A stretch of 40,517 bases of DNA from NCBI GenBank assembly GCA_031423755.1, contig JANPGC010000303.1, positions 1 to 40,517 of the forward strand, written 5' to 3'. Below the pieces are notes generated by a model. The model saw only the letters and a program-made list of their open reading frames with translations. It had not been told where the DNA came from and did not search any database. The position numbers were made by a program, and so were the translations under genes. This DNA is from JANMEX01 sp031423755. Its GTDB lineage: Bacteria; Pseudomonadota; Alphaproteobacteria; Rhizobiales; Rhizobiaceae. Positions 16,927-23,875 of the stretch are shown piece after piece (the first letter of the stretch is position 1; every line of letters begins with the position of its first letter).

Positions 16927-17577
16927 ATGGGTCAGCTGACAGGCATTATCGTTCCAGTCACGCCATTCCAGCAGAATTGCGCAATCCTTTATGATGCTGA
17001 CAGCAAAGTTGGCGTGGTGGTAGATCCGGGCGGCGACGTTGACCAGATTGCCGCTGCCATCGCCGAAAAAGGCGTCAAGGTCGAAGCCATCTGGCTGACG
17101 CACGGCCATCTCGACCATGCCGGCGGGGCGATGAAGCTGAAGGCGCTGCTCAACGTCGACATTATCGGACCGCACGAGGCCGACGAGCCGCTTCTGCACA
17201 GCATTACCAGCCGGGCGGCGGCGTTTGGCGTTGCGGGCACGATGGAAGACGCCACGCCCGATCGGTATTTGACCGATGGCGAGACGGTGTCGTTCGGGGA
17301 TCAAGTCTTTGAGGTCTACCATACGCCGGGCCACGCGCCGGGGCATGTGATCTTTTTCAATCGCGCAGCCAAGTTTGCGCATCTTGGCGACGTTTTGTTC
17401 AACGGTTCGGTCGGCCGCACGGATCTTCCGGGCGGCGACCATCAGACACTGTTGAACTCGATTCGCGACAAGGTGCTGCCGCTTGGCGATGATGTCAGCT
17501 TCATCTGCGGCCACGGGCCGGGAAGCCGGATTGGCGAGGAACGGCGTTCAAATCCGTACCTCGCCGATCTTCGCTAG
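16927..17577 (+). CDS. metallo-beta-lactamase-fold hydrolase (YcbL/glyoxalase II-like)
   Basis: A 216-residue MBL-fold enzyme with the metal motif THGHLDHAGG (His59, His61, Asp63, His64), a third-site His in HTPGHAPGHV, Asp in HLGDVLF and a late His in ICGHGPGS. The length matches the short YcbL type, which lacks the extra C-terminal helical domain of classical glyoxalase II. The likely activity is thioester hydrolysis, for instance of S-lactoylglutathione; the substrate is unproven. It converges on the BA14K gene with nine bases between stops. Confidence 0.88.
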   Translation: MGQLTGIIVPVTPFQQNCAILYDADSKVGVVVDPGGDVDQIAAAIAEKGVKVEAIWLTHGHLDHAGGAMKLKALLNVDIIGPHEADEPLLHSITSRAAAFGVAGTMEDATPDRYLTDGETVSFGDQVFEVYHTPGHAPGHVIFFNRAAKFAHLGDVLFNGSVGRTDLPGGDHQTLLNSIRDKVLPLGDDVSFICGHGPGSRIGEERRSNPYLADLR

Positions 17578-17586
17578 TTCACAATC

Positions 17587-18030
17587 TCAGTTTCCGGCGC
17601 AGAAGTGGTTGCGGCCGTCATAGCCGCGGTATGTGCCGGTTTCTGCGTTGAACGAGCGGTAGCGGTTCGAGCAGTAACGGAACCACTCGCGCGTCCAAGG
17701 TTCCACGCCGTCACTGTACGAAATGACCTGATCCTGATAGACACGGCGCGGTGCCGCCGGATAGTCATAGACAGTAACCGGACGCTGGCGGTAGTAGCGG
17801 CGCGGCTCTTCGTAAATGACGCGCGGCGAGTTGTCCGACAGCGCCCCGACAATGATTGCGCCTGCTGCAAGGCCAAGAATGCCTGCGGCCAGCGCGTCAT
17901 TGTTGTGATGACGATAGATCGGGCGGCGGTGGTCGTTGCGCCAGTCACCGGCTTCTGCACTGGTAAATGTCGGTGCAAGGGACGCGATGCCGACGAGCGT
18001 TGCGATTGCGGCTTTGGTGAATTTGTTCAT
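17587..18030 (-). CDS. BA14K-family secreted protein (copy 1)
   Basis: 147 residues: signal peptide (about 1-25, ending TSAEA), a transmembrane or hydrophobic Gly/Ala segment (ALAAGILGLAAGAIIVGAL), a Tyr/Arg-rich linker, and the C-terminal BA14K core EWFRYCSNRYRSFNAETGTY then YDGRNHFC. BA14K is an immunoreactive, lectin-like protein described in Brucella. ATG 18030 has AAGGAG upstream and begins the signal peptide; the longer frame from 18075 is not needed. A second member is at 23428. Confidence 0.88.
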   Translation of the reverse strand: MNKFTKAAIATLVGIASLAPTFTSAEAGDWRNDHRRPIYRHHNNDALAAGILGLAAGAIIVGALSDNSPRVIYEEPRRYYRQRPVTVYDYPAAPRRVYQDQVISYSDGVEPWTREWFRYCSNRYRSFNAETGTYRGYDGRNHFCAGN

Positions 18031-18081
18031 GACAGACTCCTTCGGAAATTTCCGGCCGGTCTCCCGGTATAACACGACAAC

Positions 18082-18106
18082 TACGCGCCAGCGCCTGAAT
18101 GGTTCC
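18082..18106 (-). promoter_or_regulatory. weak EcfG-like promoter candidate before BA14K
   Basis: On the minus strand GGAAC (18106-18102) is followed after 16 bases by CGTA (18085-18082), one base off the GGAAC-N16/17-CGTT form of alphaproteobacterial general-stress promoters. It lies 52 bp before the BA14K start. A short match like this can occur by chance. Confidence 0.3.
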
Positions 18107-18142
18107 TGAACAGGTCCGCCACAATCCGGTCAAATTTGGTTG

Positions 18143-18206
18143 ATCTCTGACGCAAAATTCGCTGCGGCGCCAGTTGACCGCCGCAGTAGAACTTTGCGTC
18201 TGAGAT
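18143..18206. repeat. long imperfect inverted repeat (27/28-base arms)
   Basis: Left arm 18143-18169 and right arm 18179-18206 match over their whole length except two substitutions and one small bulge, around a 9-base loop. Shared blocks are ATCTC, GACGCAAA, TTC and CTGCGGCG. It starts directly next to the stop codon of the lytic transglycosylase gene (minus strand). No U-run follows on that strand, so it is not a classical intrinsic terminator. It could be an mRNA-stabilising 3' hairpin or a mobile palindromic element. Confidence 0.75.
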
Positions 18207-19103
18207 TCAGCGATTCTTCATCACAAGGCATGCTCCGCCAGAGGTGCGCAGCGCGGCGCAAATCTTGTTGGCTTCGCCGCGCGATTCAGCGCCGATGCGC
18301 ACGGCGTAAATGCCGCGCCTTCCAAGCGGTGTTCGCACACGGCTGACGACCGGCTTGTGATTTGCCAGCACCGAGGCAAACTGGCGGCGCACGCGCTCAT
18401 ACTGGTTGACGGCAGCCGAGCGGCGGAAATTGCCCGCCACCTGCACACCCCACGGCTTCACATGCACGGTGCTCATGGCAATCGTGTTGAAGGCGATGAT
18501 TGGAAGTTTGCGGCAGCCCTCGTCGAAAGTCAGCTTGGCGTCCAGCGGCTTTACCGCCACTTCCGTGCCGCGCGCGGCGAAATTGTCGGCAGGCTCGCCG
18601 GTGATGTCGAGCACGTAGTCTTCCGTTTCCAGCGGCAGGAAGCCGCCTGAACTCAGCCAGCGCGAGACGCGGCCTTCGCCGGCATTGTAAGCGGCGGCGG
18701 CGAGGCCGAAATTGCCGAGATTTCGTTTCAGGTCCGACAAATGGCTGGCGGAAGCGGGAATGGCCTCGTCGATGTTGAACGGGTCTTTCAGGCCAACCAG
18801 CTTGGCTGTGCCGGGCATGAACTGGGCAATGCCTTCCGCGCCTACAGGCGAGACCGCCTGATGGTCGAACCGGCTTTCCTTCCAGATCAGCCTGGCGAAA
18901 AGCTCCGGCGGGATTGAATTGGCTTTTGCCTCAGTGGCAATCAGTGTGCAGATGCGCTCGACTGTGACGGTTTTGGCGGGGGAGACTATGATGGCACGGT
19001 CATCGGGACCCGCGGGCGTTTGTGAAACAGCTTCACCTGCGGCGGGACCTTGTATGGCCAGCGCGAGCGCGGTGAGCGCGAGGGAGACAATGCGATTCAT
19101 CAT
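18207..19103 (-). CDS. lytic transglycosylase with SPOR-like C-terminus
   Basis: A 298-residue exported protein: signal peptide (about 1-23), SLT domain (about 50-160) with catalytic Glu76 in IWKESRFD, then GAEGIAQFMPGTA and AAAYNAGEGRV. The C-terminal 60 residues (VSRVRTPLGRRGIYAVRIG... to CLVM) look like a SPOR peptidoglycan-binding repeat. It would cut glycan strands in the periplasm, perhaps at septa because of the SPOR part. The start at 19103 (MMNRIV) gives the signal peptide; 19100 is equally possible and the ribosome site is weak. Confidence 0.88.
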   Translation of the reverse strand: MMNRIVSLALTALALAIQGPAAGEAVSQTPAGPDDRAIIVSPAKTVTVERICTLIATEAKANSIPPELFARLIWKESRFDHQAVSPVGAEGIAQFMPGTAKLVGLKDPFNIDEAIPASASHLSDLKRNLGNFGLAAAAYNAGEGRVSRWLSSGGFLPLETEDYVLDITGEPADNFAARGTEVAVKPLDAKLTFDEGCRKLPIIAFNTIAMSTVHVKPWGVQVAGNFRRSAAVNQYERVRRQFASVLANHKPVVSRVRTPLGRRGIYAVRIGAESRGEANKICAALRTSGGACLVMKNR

Positions 19104-19155
19104 ATGCGGTTTGATCCCCGGTCTCCCGCCCGGGAAGAACCGTCCTGCCCTGTAC

Positions 19156-19371
19156 TTAAACGAGCTGGAGATTGATAGCCTTCGGTCCCTTGCCGCGCTT
19201 GTCCGGCTCGGTGTCGAAGGTGACTTTCTGACCGTCGGCAAGGCCATTGAGACCCGACCCCTGCACGGCGGAGATATGCACGAAAACGTCTTTCTCGCCG
19301 CCATCCGGCGTGATGAAGCCGAAACCCTTGTCCTGATTGAAGAATTTGACGGTGCCTGTCATCTGGCCCAT
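19156..19371 (-). CDS. CspA-family cold-shock protein
   Basis: A 71-residue single cold-shock domain with RNP1 KGFGFI, RNP2 VFVHIS and the GTVKFF start. It is a nucleic-acid chaperone, cold-induced or constitutive. The start could be 19371 (MGQM) or the Met three residues later. It lies 52 bp upstream of the lytic transglycosylase gene on the same strand. Confidence 0.95.
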   Translation of the reverse strand: MGQMTGTVKFFNQDKGFGFITPDGGEKDVFVHISAVQGSGLNGLADGQKVTFDTEPDKRGKGPKAINLQLV

Positions 19372-19452
19372 GTTGGGAAGTCCTTGTTACCCTCATTGCG
19401 CCGCGCCAGCCATTCCCGATCTGGTGCAACACGTGAATTTGTGCCGCGTTTT

Positions 19453-20412
19453 TCAGGATTGCGCAAGTGGCCGTTCCACGGTTGCTGACCCTGCGTCAGA
19501 AATGCGATTGCGCTGCGCTTTCAACGCCAGCAGACCGGCGGCAACGATGAAAAATGCACCAATGATCGTGGCCGTTCCCGGCACCTCGCCAAAGAACGCA
19601 AAGGCGAAAAGACTGATCCAGATCAGCCCGGTGTATTCAAATGCGGCTGCGGTGTTGGCCGGGGCAAGGCGGTAGCCGTTGACGAGAAGAATGGTGCCCG
19701 CCGCCGCGATCACGCCACAAGACAGCATCAACAGCGCGTCGAACAATGTCGGCCAGACCCATGGCCGCACCAGAAATTTCAGCGACGGGTGCGGCGCATC
19801 GGTGATGCCGAGAGCGGTGAAAAGCAGCGGCAGACAAACGGCCACAATCAAGAAGAAGCCATTCTGCCAAAAAGCGAACACGGCAGCTGATGTTGTCGCG
19901 CCTTTCTTTCGAGCCATCAGCTGGCCGGAGGCATAGGCTGCCGCTGAAAACAGCGACAGGAGGGCGGCCGGCTCAAACAGCCCTGCGCCGGGCCGCAGCA
20001 TGATCACCACGCCAATCAGCCCGATCAACACCGCGCCCCAGACTTTGGCGTTGGAACGCTCGCCAAGATAAGGGCCTGCCAGCACCACCACGAATAGTGG
20101 CACCGTGAAATAGAGCGCCACCGCATCGGCCAGCGGCAGGGCAGGGAAGGCGAGATAATAGGCGAAATAGGCGAGAAACAGCACCACCGCACGGGCAAAC
20201 AGAAACCCCGCATTGCGCGAAAGCGCGGCAAACCCCTCGCCGCGCCAAACGATGAACCCGAGGATCGGCCCGGCAACAATCGCCCGCAGCGCCATCGCTT
20301 CGGTCAAAGGGTAATTGCCGGACACCGCTTTCAGGATCGTGTCCTGCGCCGTGAACACGAACACGCCCGCGCACAGGTTCAAGATGCCGAGCAGCGTGCG
20401 GTCCATGGCCAT
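19453..20412 (-). CDS. EamA/DMT-superfamily transporter
   Basis: A 319-residue inner-membrane protein with ten predicted helices in two EamA repeats (about 8-138 and 150-305), the second ending with FFGEVPGTATIIGAFFIVAAG, the usual repeat-end pattern. AAGGA lies six bases before ATG 20412. DMT proteins export or import metabolites such as amino acids or nucleosides; substrate cannot be deduced. It is 81 bp upstream of the cold-shock gene. Confidence 0.9.
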   Translation of the reverse strand: MAMDRTLLGILNLCAGVFVFTAQDTILKAVSGNYPLTEAMALRAIVAGPILGFIVWRGEGFAALSRNAGFLFARAVVLFLAYFAYYLAFPALPLADAVALYFTVPLFVVVLAGPYLGERSNAKVWGAVLIGLIGVVIMLRPGAGLFEPAALLSLFSAAAYASGQLMARKKGATTSAAVFAFWQNGFFLIVAVCLPLLFTALGITDAPHPSLKFLVRPWVWPTLFDALLMLSCGVIAAAGTILLVNGYRLAPANTAAAFEYTGLIWISLFAFAFFGEVPGTATIIGAFFIVAAGLLALKAQRNRISDAGSATVERPLAQS

Positions 20413-20821
20413 GGTGATTCCTTTGATTGCGAATGGAAATTAGCGGCGGCGAACGGCGGATGGTTGCGTGAAAGCGACGCTTGGGGTGAGGCGGGGCGCG
20501 CGCAGTCCGGCGATCATGCCAGCAGCATGAATGGCTGACGAAGGCCCAGAGCCACGCGAGGAGCCAAGGTGCCTACCGCCATCAGTCCCACCGCTGCGGG
20601 GGCGAGGACCATCGCATATGTTCTCCAGGAGAAATCTCTCGCGGGGTCGTCTTTCCGGGTTCGGCTGCGCCGCCCCGAAATGACGGCCACGCGTGATTGG
20701 TAATTGAATCATCCATATGCCTCAGCCCGCCAGCGGGTTTTGCGAACCCGCCCCGTCTTGCTCCAGCCCCAATTGCGCTTATGCTGAACATTTGCGGGCA
20801 ATTGCAGCACGGGAGTCTTCC
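20413..20821. other. 409-bp intergenic region, repeat-like
   Basis: Lies between divergent EamA and Kazal genes. It carries the Kazal promoter (20758-20785) and a hairpin with arms GCGGGTT (20733-20739) and AACCCGC (20745-20751). The stretch 20600-20700 contains the CCGGGTTCGGCTGCGCCGCC and CCCGAAATGACGG text that I associate with dispersed rhizobial intergenic sequence. Open frames on the minus strand here have no recognisable protein features. Confidence 0.45.
20758..20785 (+). promoter_or_regulatory. candidate promoter of first Kazal gene
   Basis: TTGCTC (20758-20763), 16 bases, TATGCT (20780-20785), 36 bp before the ATG. The downstream leader (CGGGCA, later ACGGGAGTCT, then ATGAAAA) is nearly repeated at the second Kazal gene, where TTGCAC-16-TATGTT lies at the same distance. 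Conservation between the two copies supports the call. Confidence 0.5.
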
Positions 20822-21556
20822 ATGAAAAGCGGCAAATTCATTGTGGTCCTGTTCGGCCTGTTTTTGATGATCTCCGGTAGCGCTGCGATTGCGCAGGACG
20901 AGGGTATTTCGCGCCCTGATGCCCAGCAGGTTCGGATTTGCCCGGCGAATTATGATCCTGTCTGTGGCGAGCGTTACGGTAAACGGAAGTCCTTTCAGAA
21001 TTTTTGTGTTGCAAAATCATACGGTTATCGTGTGCTTTACGGCGGGAAATGCCGTATTGCGCCAAAGCCGCCGGAGCCGCAGGTGTGTCCGCGCATCTAT
21101 GCGCCGGTCTGTGCCGAGCGGCGCGGTGTGCGGCAGACTTTTTCGAATGATTGCGTTGCCGAAACGCGGGGCTACCGTGTGGTCTACGACGGCCAGTGCC
21201 GCGTTGCGCCAGAGCCGCAGGGCTGTCCCAGAATCTATGCGCCGGTCTGTGCGGAGCGCAACGGCAACCGGCAGACATTCTCCAATGATTGCCTGGCTGA
21301 AACGCGTGGCTACAATGTGGTCTATGACGGCGAGTGCCGCATCGCGCCACGCCCGCCAAAGCCGCCGCGGCCCGAGGTTTGCTCCGACGATTACCGCCCC
21401 GTTTGCGGCGAGCGCGACGGCGTGCGGCGCACCTTCTCCAACGTATGTGAAGGCAAGGCGAGCGGTTTCCGGCTGCTCTACGACAGCGCCTGCAACGCCG
21501 AGATTGATCCGACGCAGCCCGATGTCCAAAACCCGCGCAAGTGGTACGACCGTTAA
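20822..21556 (+). CDS. secreted protein with four Kazal-type inhibitor domains
   Basis: The 244-residue protein has a signal peptide (about 1-24, ending AIA-QD) and four Kazal-like domains at residues 40-77, 89-126, 135-172 and 187-224, separated by Pro-rich linkers. Each has four cysteines with exactly the same spacing (offsets 8, 14, 15), for example Cys40, 48, 62 and 77, and the pattern CP.(I/N)Y.PVC(A/G)ER.G.R.(T/S)F.N.C. Classical Kazal domains have six cysteines, so this is a reduced form. Kazal domains block serine proteases; a periplasmic or extracellular defence against host or predator proteases is inferred. ATG 20822 has GGGAG and opens the signal peptide. Confidence 0.88.
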   Translation: MKSGKFIVVLFGLFLMISGSAAIAQDEGISRPDAQQVRICPANYDPVCGERYGKRKSFQNFCVAKSYGYRVLYGGKCRIAPKPPEPQVCPRIYAPVCAERRGVRQTFSNDCVAETRGYRVVYDGQCRVAPEPQGCPRIYAPVCAERNGNRQTFSNDCLAETRGYNVVYDGECRIAPRPPKPPRPEVCSDDYRPVCGERDGVRRTFSNVCEGKASGFRLLYDSACNAEIDPTQPDVQNPRKWYDR

Positions 21557-21662
21557 AGCGGGCTTGTCATTGCCCGTCGCCGGGTTTTTGACTGCGCTCG
21601 CCGACGTTCACAAAAGGCACTGGAGCATCTGCGCCTGACACTGTCACGCCTTACACTGTCTC

Positions 21663-21690
21663 TTGCACACGACGACGATCCGGCTATGTT
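21663..21690 (+). promoter_or_regulatory. candidate promoter of second Kazal gene
   Basis: TTGCAC (21663-21668), 16 bases, TATGTT (21685-21690), 37 bp before ATG 21728. It parallels the first Kazal promoter in boxes, spacer, leader and ribosome site, suggesting the duplication included the control region. Confidence 0.5.
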
Positions 21691-21727
21691 CAAACGCCTA
21701 CGGGCAAGGGCGTAACGGGAGTCTCCC

Positions 21728-22138
21728 ATGAAAACCGGCAAAATCATTTTGGGCGTCATCGGGCTTCTGGCCGTCGGCCTGACCGCTTGCACCGTCACCG
21801 TCGATGAAGGCAACCCGCCGCCGCGCCCGCGTCCGCCGCGGCCGGATATCTGCCCGCGCATCTATGCCCCGGTCTGCGCCGAACGGTATGGCGAGCGGCA
21901 GACATTCTCCAACGACTGCATCGCCGAAACACGCGGCTTCCGCATCCTCTACGACGGAGAATGCCGCCGCCAGCCACGCCCGCCAAGGCCGGACCCATTC
22001 CCGGAACCCGGCGGTATCGCCTGCCCGATGATAAGCGCCCCAGTCTGCGCAAGGCAGGGCGGACTGTTCCGGACGTTCCCGAACAGCTGTGTTGCCGAGG
22101 CTTCGGGGTTTGATGTGGTGGGTGGGGGGCCTTGCTGA
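21728..22138 (+). CDS. lipoprotein with two Kazal-type inhibitor domains
   Basis: A 136-residue protein with a lipoprotein signal (lipobox LTAC, Cys21), a Pro-rich linker, and two Kazal-like domains at 42-79 and 99-136. Both keep the 8-14-15 cysteine spacing of the neighbouring gene; the first domain is almost the same as its second and third domains. The protein ends exactly at the last cysteine. It would be membrane-anchored, while its partner at 20822 is secreted. The RBS region GGGAGTCTCCC-ATGAAAA repeats that of the first gene. Confidence 0.88.
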   Translation: MKTGKIILGVIGLLAVGLTACTVTVDEGNPPPRPRPPRPDICPRIYAPVCAERYGERQTFSNDCIAETRGFRILYDGECRRQPRPPRPDPFPEPGGIACPMISAPVCARQGGLFRTFPNSCVAEASGFDVVGGGPC

Positions 22139-22518
22139 GGACCTGTCAAGCGTTGGCAGCGCGGCAGACCCTTCAAATTTCGAATGCGTGTACTGCCACG
22201 CACGGTGTCCAATGCGCAGCCGCGTCCCCTCATCTGCCTGTCGGCATCTTCGCCCCATTGGAGAAATGGGGAGAAGACGGCTTATCGGAAAGTTTTGTGA
22301 TTGGCCGTCTTCTCCCCGCATCTCCTGCGGGGAGAAGATGCCGACAGGCAGATGAGGGGACCACAGCACCAGGCCGACAAACTTATCCCGTCGCGTTTCA
22401 GCGCCAACCCATTGATTTCATTCATATAAAAGCCCTGACAACGCCATATTATCCACCCGCTCCGAACCGTGCCCGATAATGCCCCCGTCGTTCAACGCAC
22501 ATCGGGACCCTTCGCATT
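22139..22518. other. 380-bp intergenic region dominated by a palindromic element
   Basis: Between the second Kazal gene and the hypothetical gene at 22519. It holds the nested palindrome at 22225-22360. I see no other gene; frames through the palindrome on both strands are products of its symmetry. Confidence 0.6.
22225..22360. repeat. nested palindromic mosaic element (RIME-like)
   Basis: Perfect 27-base outer arms (22225-22251 and 22334-22360, beginning TCCCCTCATCTGCC) enclose three further hairpins: CCCCATT/AATGGGG (about 22254-22271), GGGGAGAAGACGGC (22268-22281) with GCCGTCTTCTCCCC (22304-22317), and CCCCGCA/TGCGGGG (22314-22332). The whole could fold as a cloverleaf on either strand. 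CCCCTCATC and CTTCTCCCCGC are typical of rhizobial intergenic mosaic elements. It lies 86 bp after a Kazal gene and could also end its transcript. Confidence 0.88.
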
Positions 22519-23244
22519 TTGGACTGGAACCTCGTCATAACCCGCAACCACGCCTTGCTTCTGCGCATCGTCGCCGAGCTGTTTGGCATGTTGCGCGGGT
22601 CACACGGGGACAGTTGCCTCTCAGAGGCAACTGTCCCCGATCTTGGCTCCGGCCCTGCCACCTTCACCCTCCCGCGCCACCTCTACGCCGCCATCCTCCT
22701 CATCCTGCGCCCATGCGAATCCGCCATACGTCGCCTCATCATCATCGCCGCGCGAGGGCTGGTACTGAAGCCACGCGTATCCCGGTCCTTCCCTGCGGGA
22801 GTAACGTCCTTTGCCGAAACCGGCATCATCCGCGCGCCGGTGTTTCAGCTGATTGACCCGCTCAAAGACTTCTCACTGGACGTCTTCGACAATGATCCGC
22901 AGTCATCGTCCGGCTTCACAGCCCCCTTCGATACCGCGCTCGCCTACCAGCAAGCCCAACGCGCTGCGCTTCCGGTCAACGCTGCGCTTCTCTTCAACCG
23001 CCTGCGCGCCATGCGCCTTGCCCTCAACGACCTCCCGCGTCAGGCCCGCCGTCTTGCGCGTTGGCAGGCGCGGCAGGACTTGGCGCTCAAAGCCAACACA
23101 CCTTACCGGCCCATGCGCATGTCCCCCTTCCGCCCCGGTCCGCCGCCCGGCTACCGGCGCAAGGATATTCACCAAGTCGATGCTGTGCTGAAAGATGTGC
23201 ACTACTTTGCGGTTGAATCTCGCAAAAGGGCGGACTCGCCGTGA
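22519..23244 (+). CDS. conserved hypothetical protein (paralogue of left-edge gene)
   Basis: 241 residues starting at a TTG codon (MDWNLVITRNHALLLRI). The N-terminal half is hydrophobic/basic with LPRHLYAAILLILRP and RRLIIIAARGL; the C-terminus has ARRLARWQAR and FRPGPPPGYRRKDIHQVDAVL, shared with the fragment at 2-223. From memory, rhizobial relatives have the same MDWN start, which supports TTG as start; no good ribosome site is seen. A 33-base palindrome (22606-22638) is read in frame after residue 29, giving a GDSCLSEATVP insert. Function unknown. Confidence 0.7.
   Translation: MDWNLVITRNHALLLRIVAELFGMLRGSHGDSCLSEATVPDLGSGPATFTLPRHLYAAILLILRPCESAIRRLIIIAARGLVLKPRVSRSFPAGVTSFAETGIIRAPVFQLIDPLKDFSLDVFDNDPQSSSGFTAPFDTALAYQQAQRAALPVNAALLFNRLRAMRLALNDLPRQARRLARWQARQDLALKANTPYRPMRMSPFRPGPPPGYRRKDIHQVDAVLKDVHYFAVESRKRADSP
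22606..22638. repeat. perfect palindrome inside a coding frame
   Basis: GGGGACAGTTGCCTC (22606-22620), TCA, GAGGCAACTGTCCCC (22624-22638): 15-base perfect arms, 3-base centre. At 33 bases it is a multiple of three and keeps the reading frame of the hypothetical gene, where it encodes a short polar stretch between two hydrophobic segments. This suggests insertion of a REP-like element. Confidence 0.85.
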
Positions 23245-23338
23245 GTTTTTGCGTGCAGATTCCAGCCTGCACAAACCGGAGGGGCGCGCCTTTCCGGCGT
23301 CGAGGCATGCGCGCAGTTTGGCAGCGTTGCAGCAGGCA

Positions 23339-23381
23339 ACCGGCGCCCCCGCTCGTTACAAGCGAAGACGCCGGTGTTTTT
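23339..23381 (+). terminator. possible terminator after hypothetical gene
   Basis: Arms ACCGGCG (23339-23345) and CGCCGGT (23369-23375), with a smaller CGCT/AGCG hairpin inside the loop, followed by GTTTTT. It begins 95 bp after the stop at 23244. Confidence 0.45.
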
Positions 23382-23427
23382 GGCGGGGGCAAGTGGGGCG
23401 CTGTGAACCTCCCGCCAAAGCTTGGGG

Positions 23428-23736
23428 CTACATGCGGCAGCGGTGTTCGTAGCCGTCGTAGCCGACATAGGTGTCCGTGTGCGGATCATAGGTGCGGTAG
23501 CGGGCAAAGCAGCGCGAGACGTGGCTGTCCCAGCTGTCTTCGACATAGATCACCCGGTGATGATTGCGGTGGCTGCCGGCGACAAGCGCTCCAAGAATGA
23601 AACCGCCGGTTCCGGCGAGAATTGCAGCTTCCTCACGAGAAAGGCTGCGGGCGCTGGCGGGATTCATCGATCCAAGGCCAGTGACAAGAACAGCGGCGGC
23701 GAGGGCGGCGGTGGCGAATTTGCGGGAAATGGTCAT
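23428..23736 (-). CDS. BA14K-family secreted protein (copy 2)
   Basis: 102 residues: signal peptide (about 1-28, ending PASA-RS), a hydrophobic Gly/Ala segment (ILAGTGGFILGALVAG), a short His/Arg linker and the BA14K core HVSRCFARYRTYDPHTDTY then YDGYEHRC at the end. It is a shorter relative of the protein at 17587, lacking its long Tyr/Arg linker. AAGGAG lies eight bases before ATG 23736, which begins the signal peptide; the longer frame from 23886 is not supported. Confidence 0.87.
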   Translation of the reverse strand: MTISRKFATAALAAAVLVTGLGSMNPASARSLSREEAAILAGTGGFILGALVAGSHRNHHRVIYVEDSWDSHVSRCFARYRTYDPHTDTYVGYDGYEHRCRM

Positions 23737-23875
23737 GTGCGTTGCTCCTTTGAAACTTTCGCGGGAGCGGCTCATCCGTCCCATGTTGTTGAGACGCAGG
23801 CATGCGGAAAAAGGTTCAAGGAATTCATTTCGGAGATTTGTTTGCCGTTGGTTCAGTCGCTTGGCGGACAGGGCC

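Noticed and set aside
20440..20712. Minus-strand open frame before the Kazal gene
   Set aside because: Low-complexity Arg/Gly/Pro composition and no ribosome site; more like intergenic repeat DNA.
20733..22360. CRISPR array
   Set aside because: The hairpins and repeated text are palindromes and duplicated Kazal domains; there are no regularly spaced direct repeats with unique spacers.
22132..22479. Open frames through the nested palindrome
   Set aside because: They come from the symmetry of the repeat and show no protein features.
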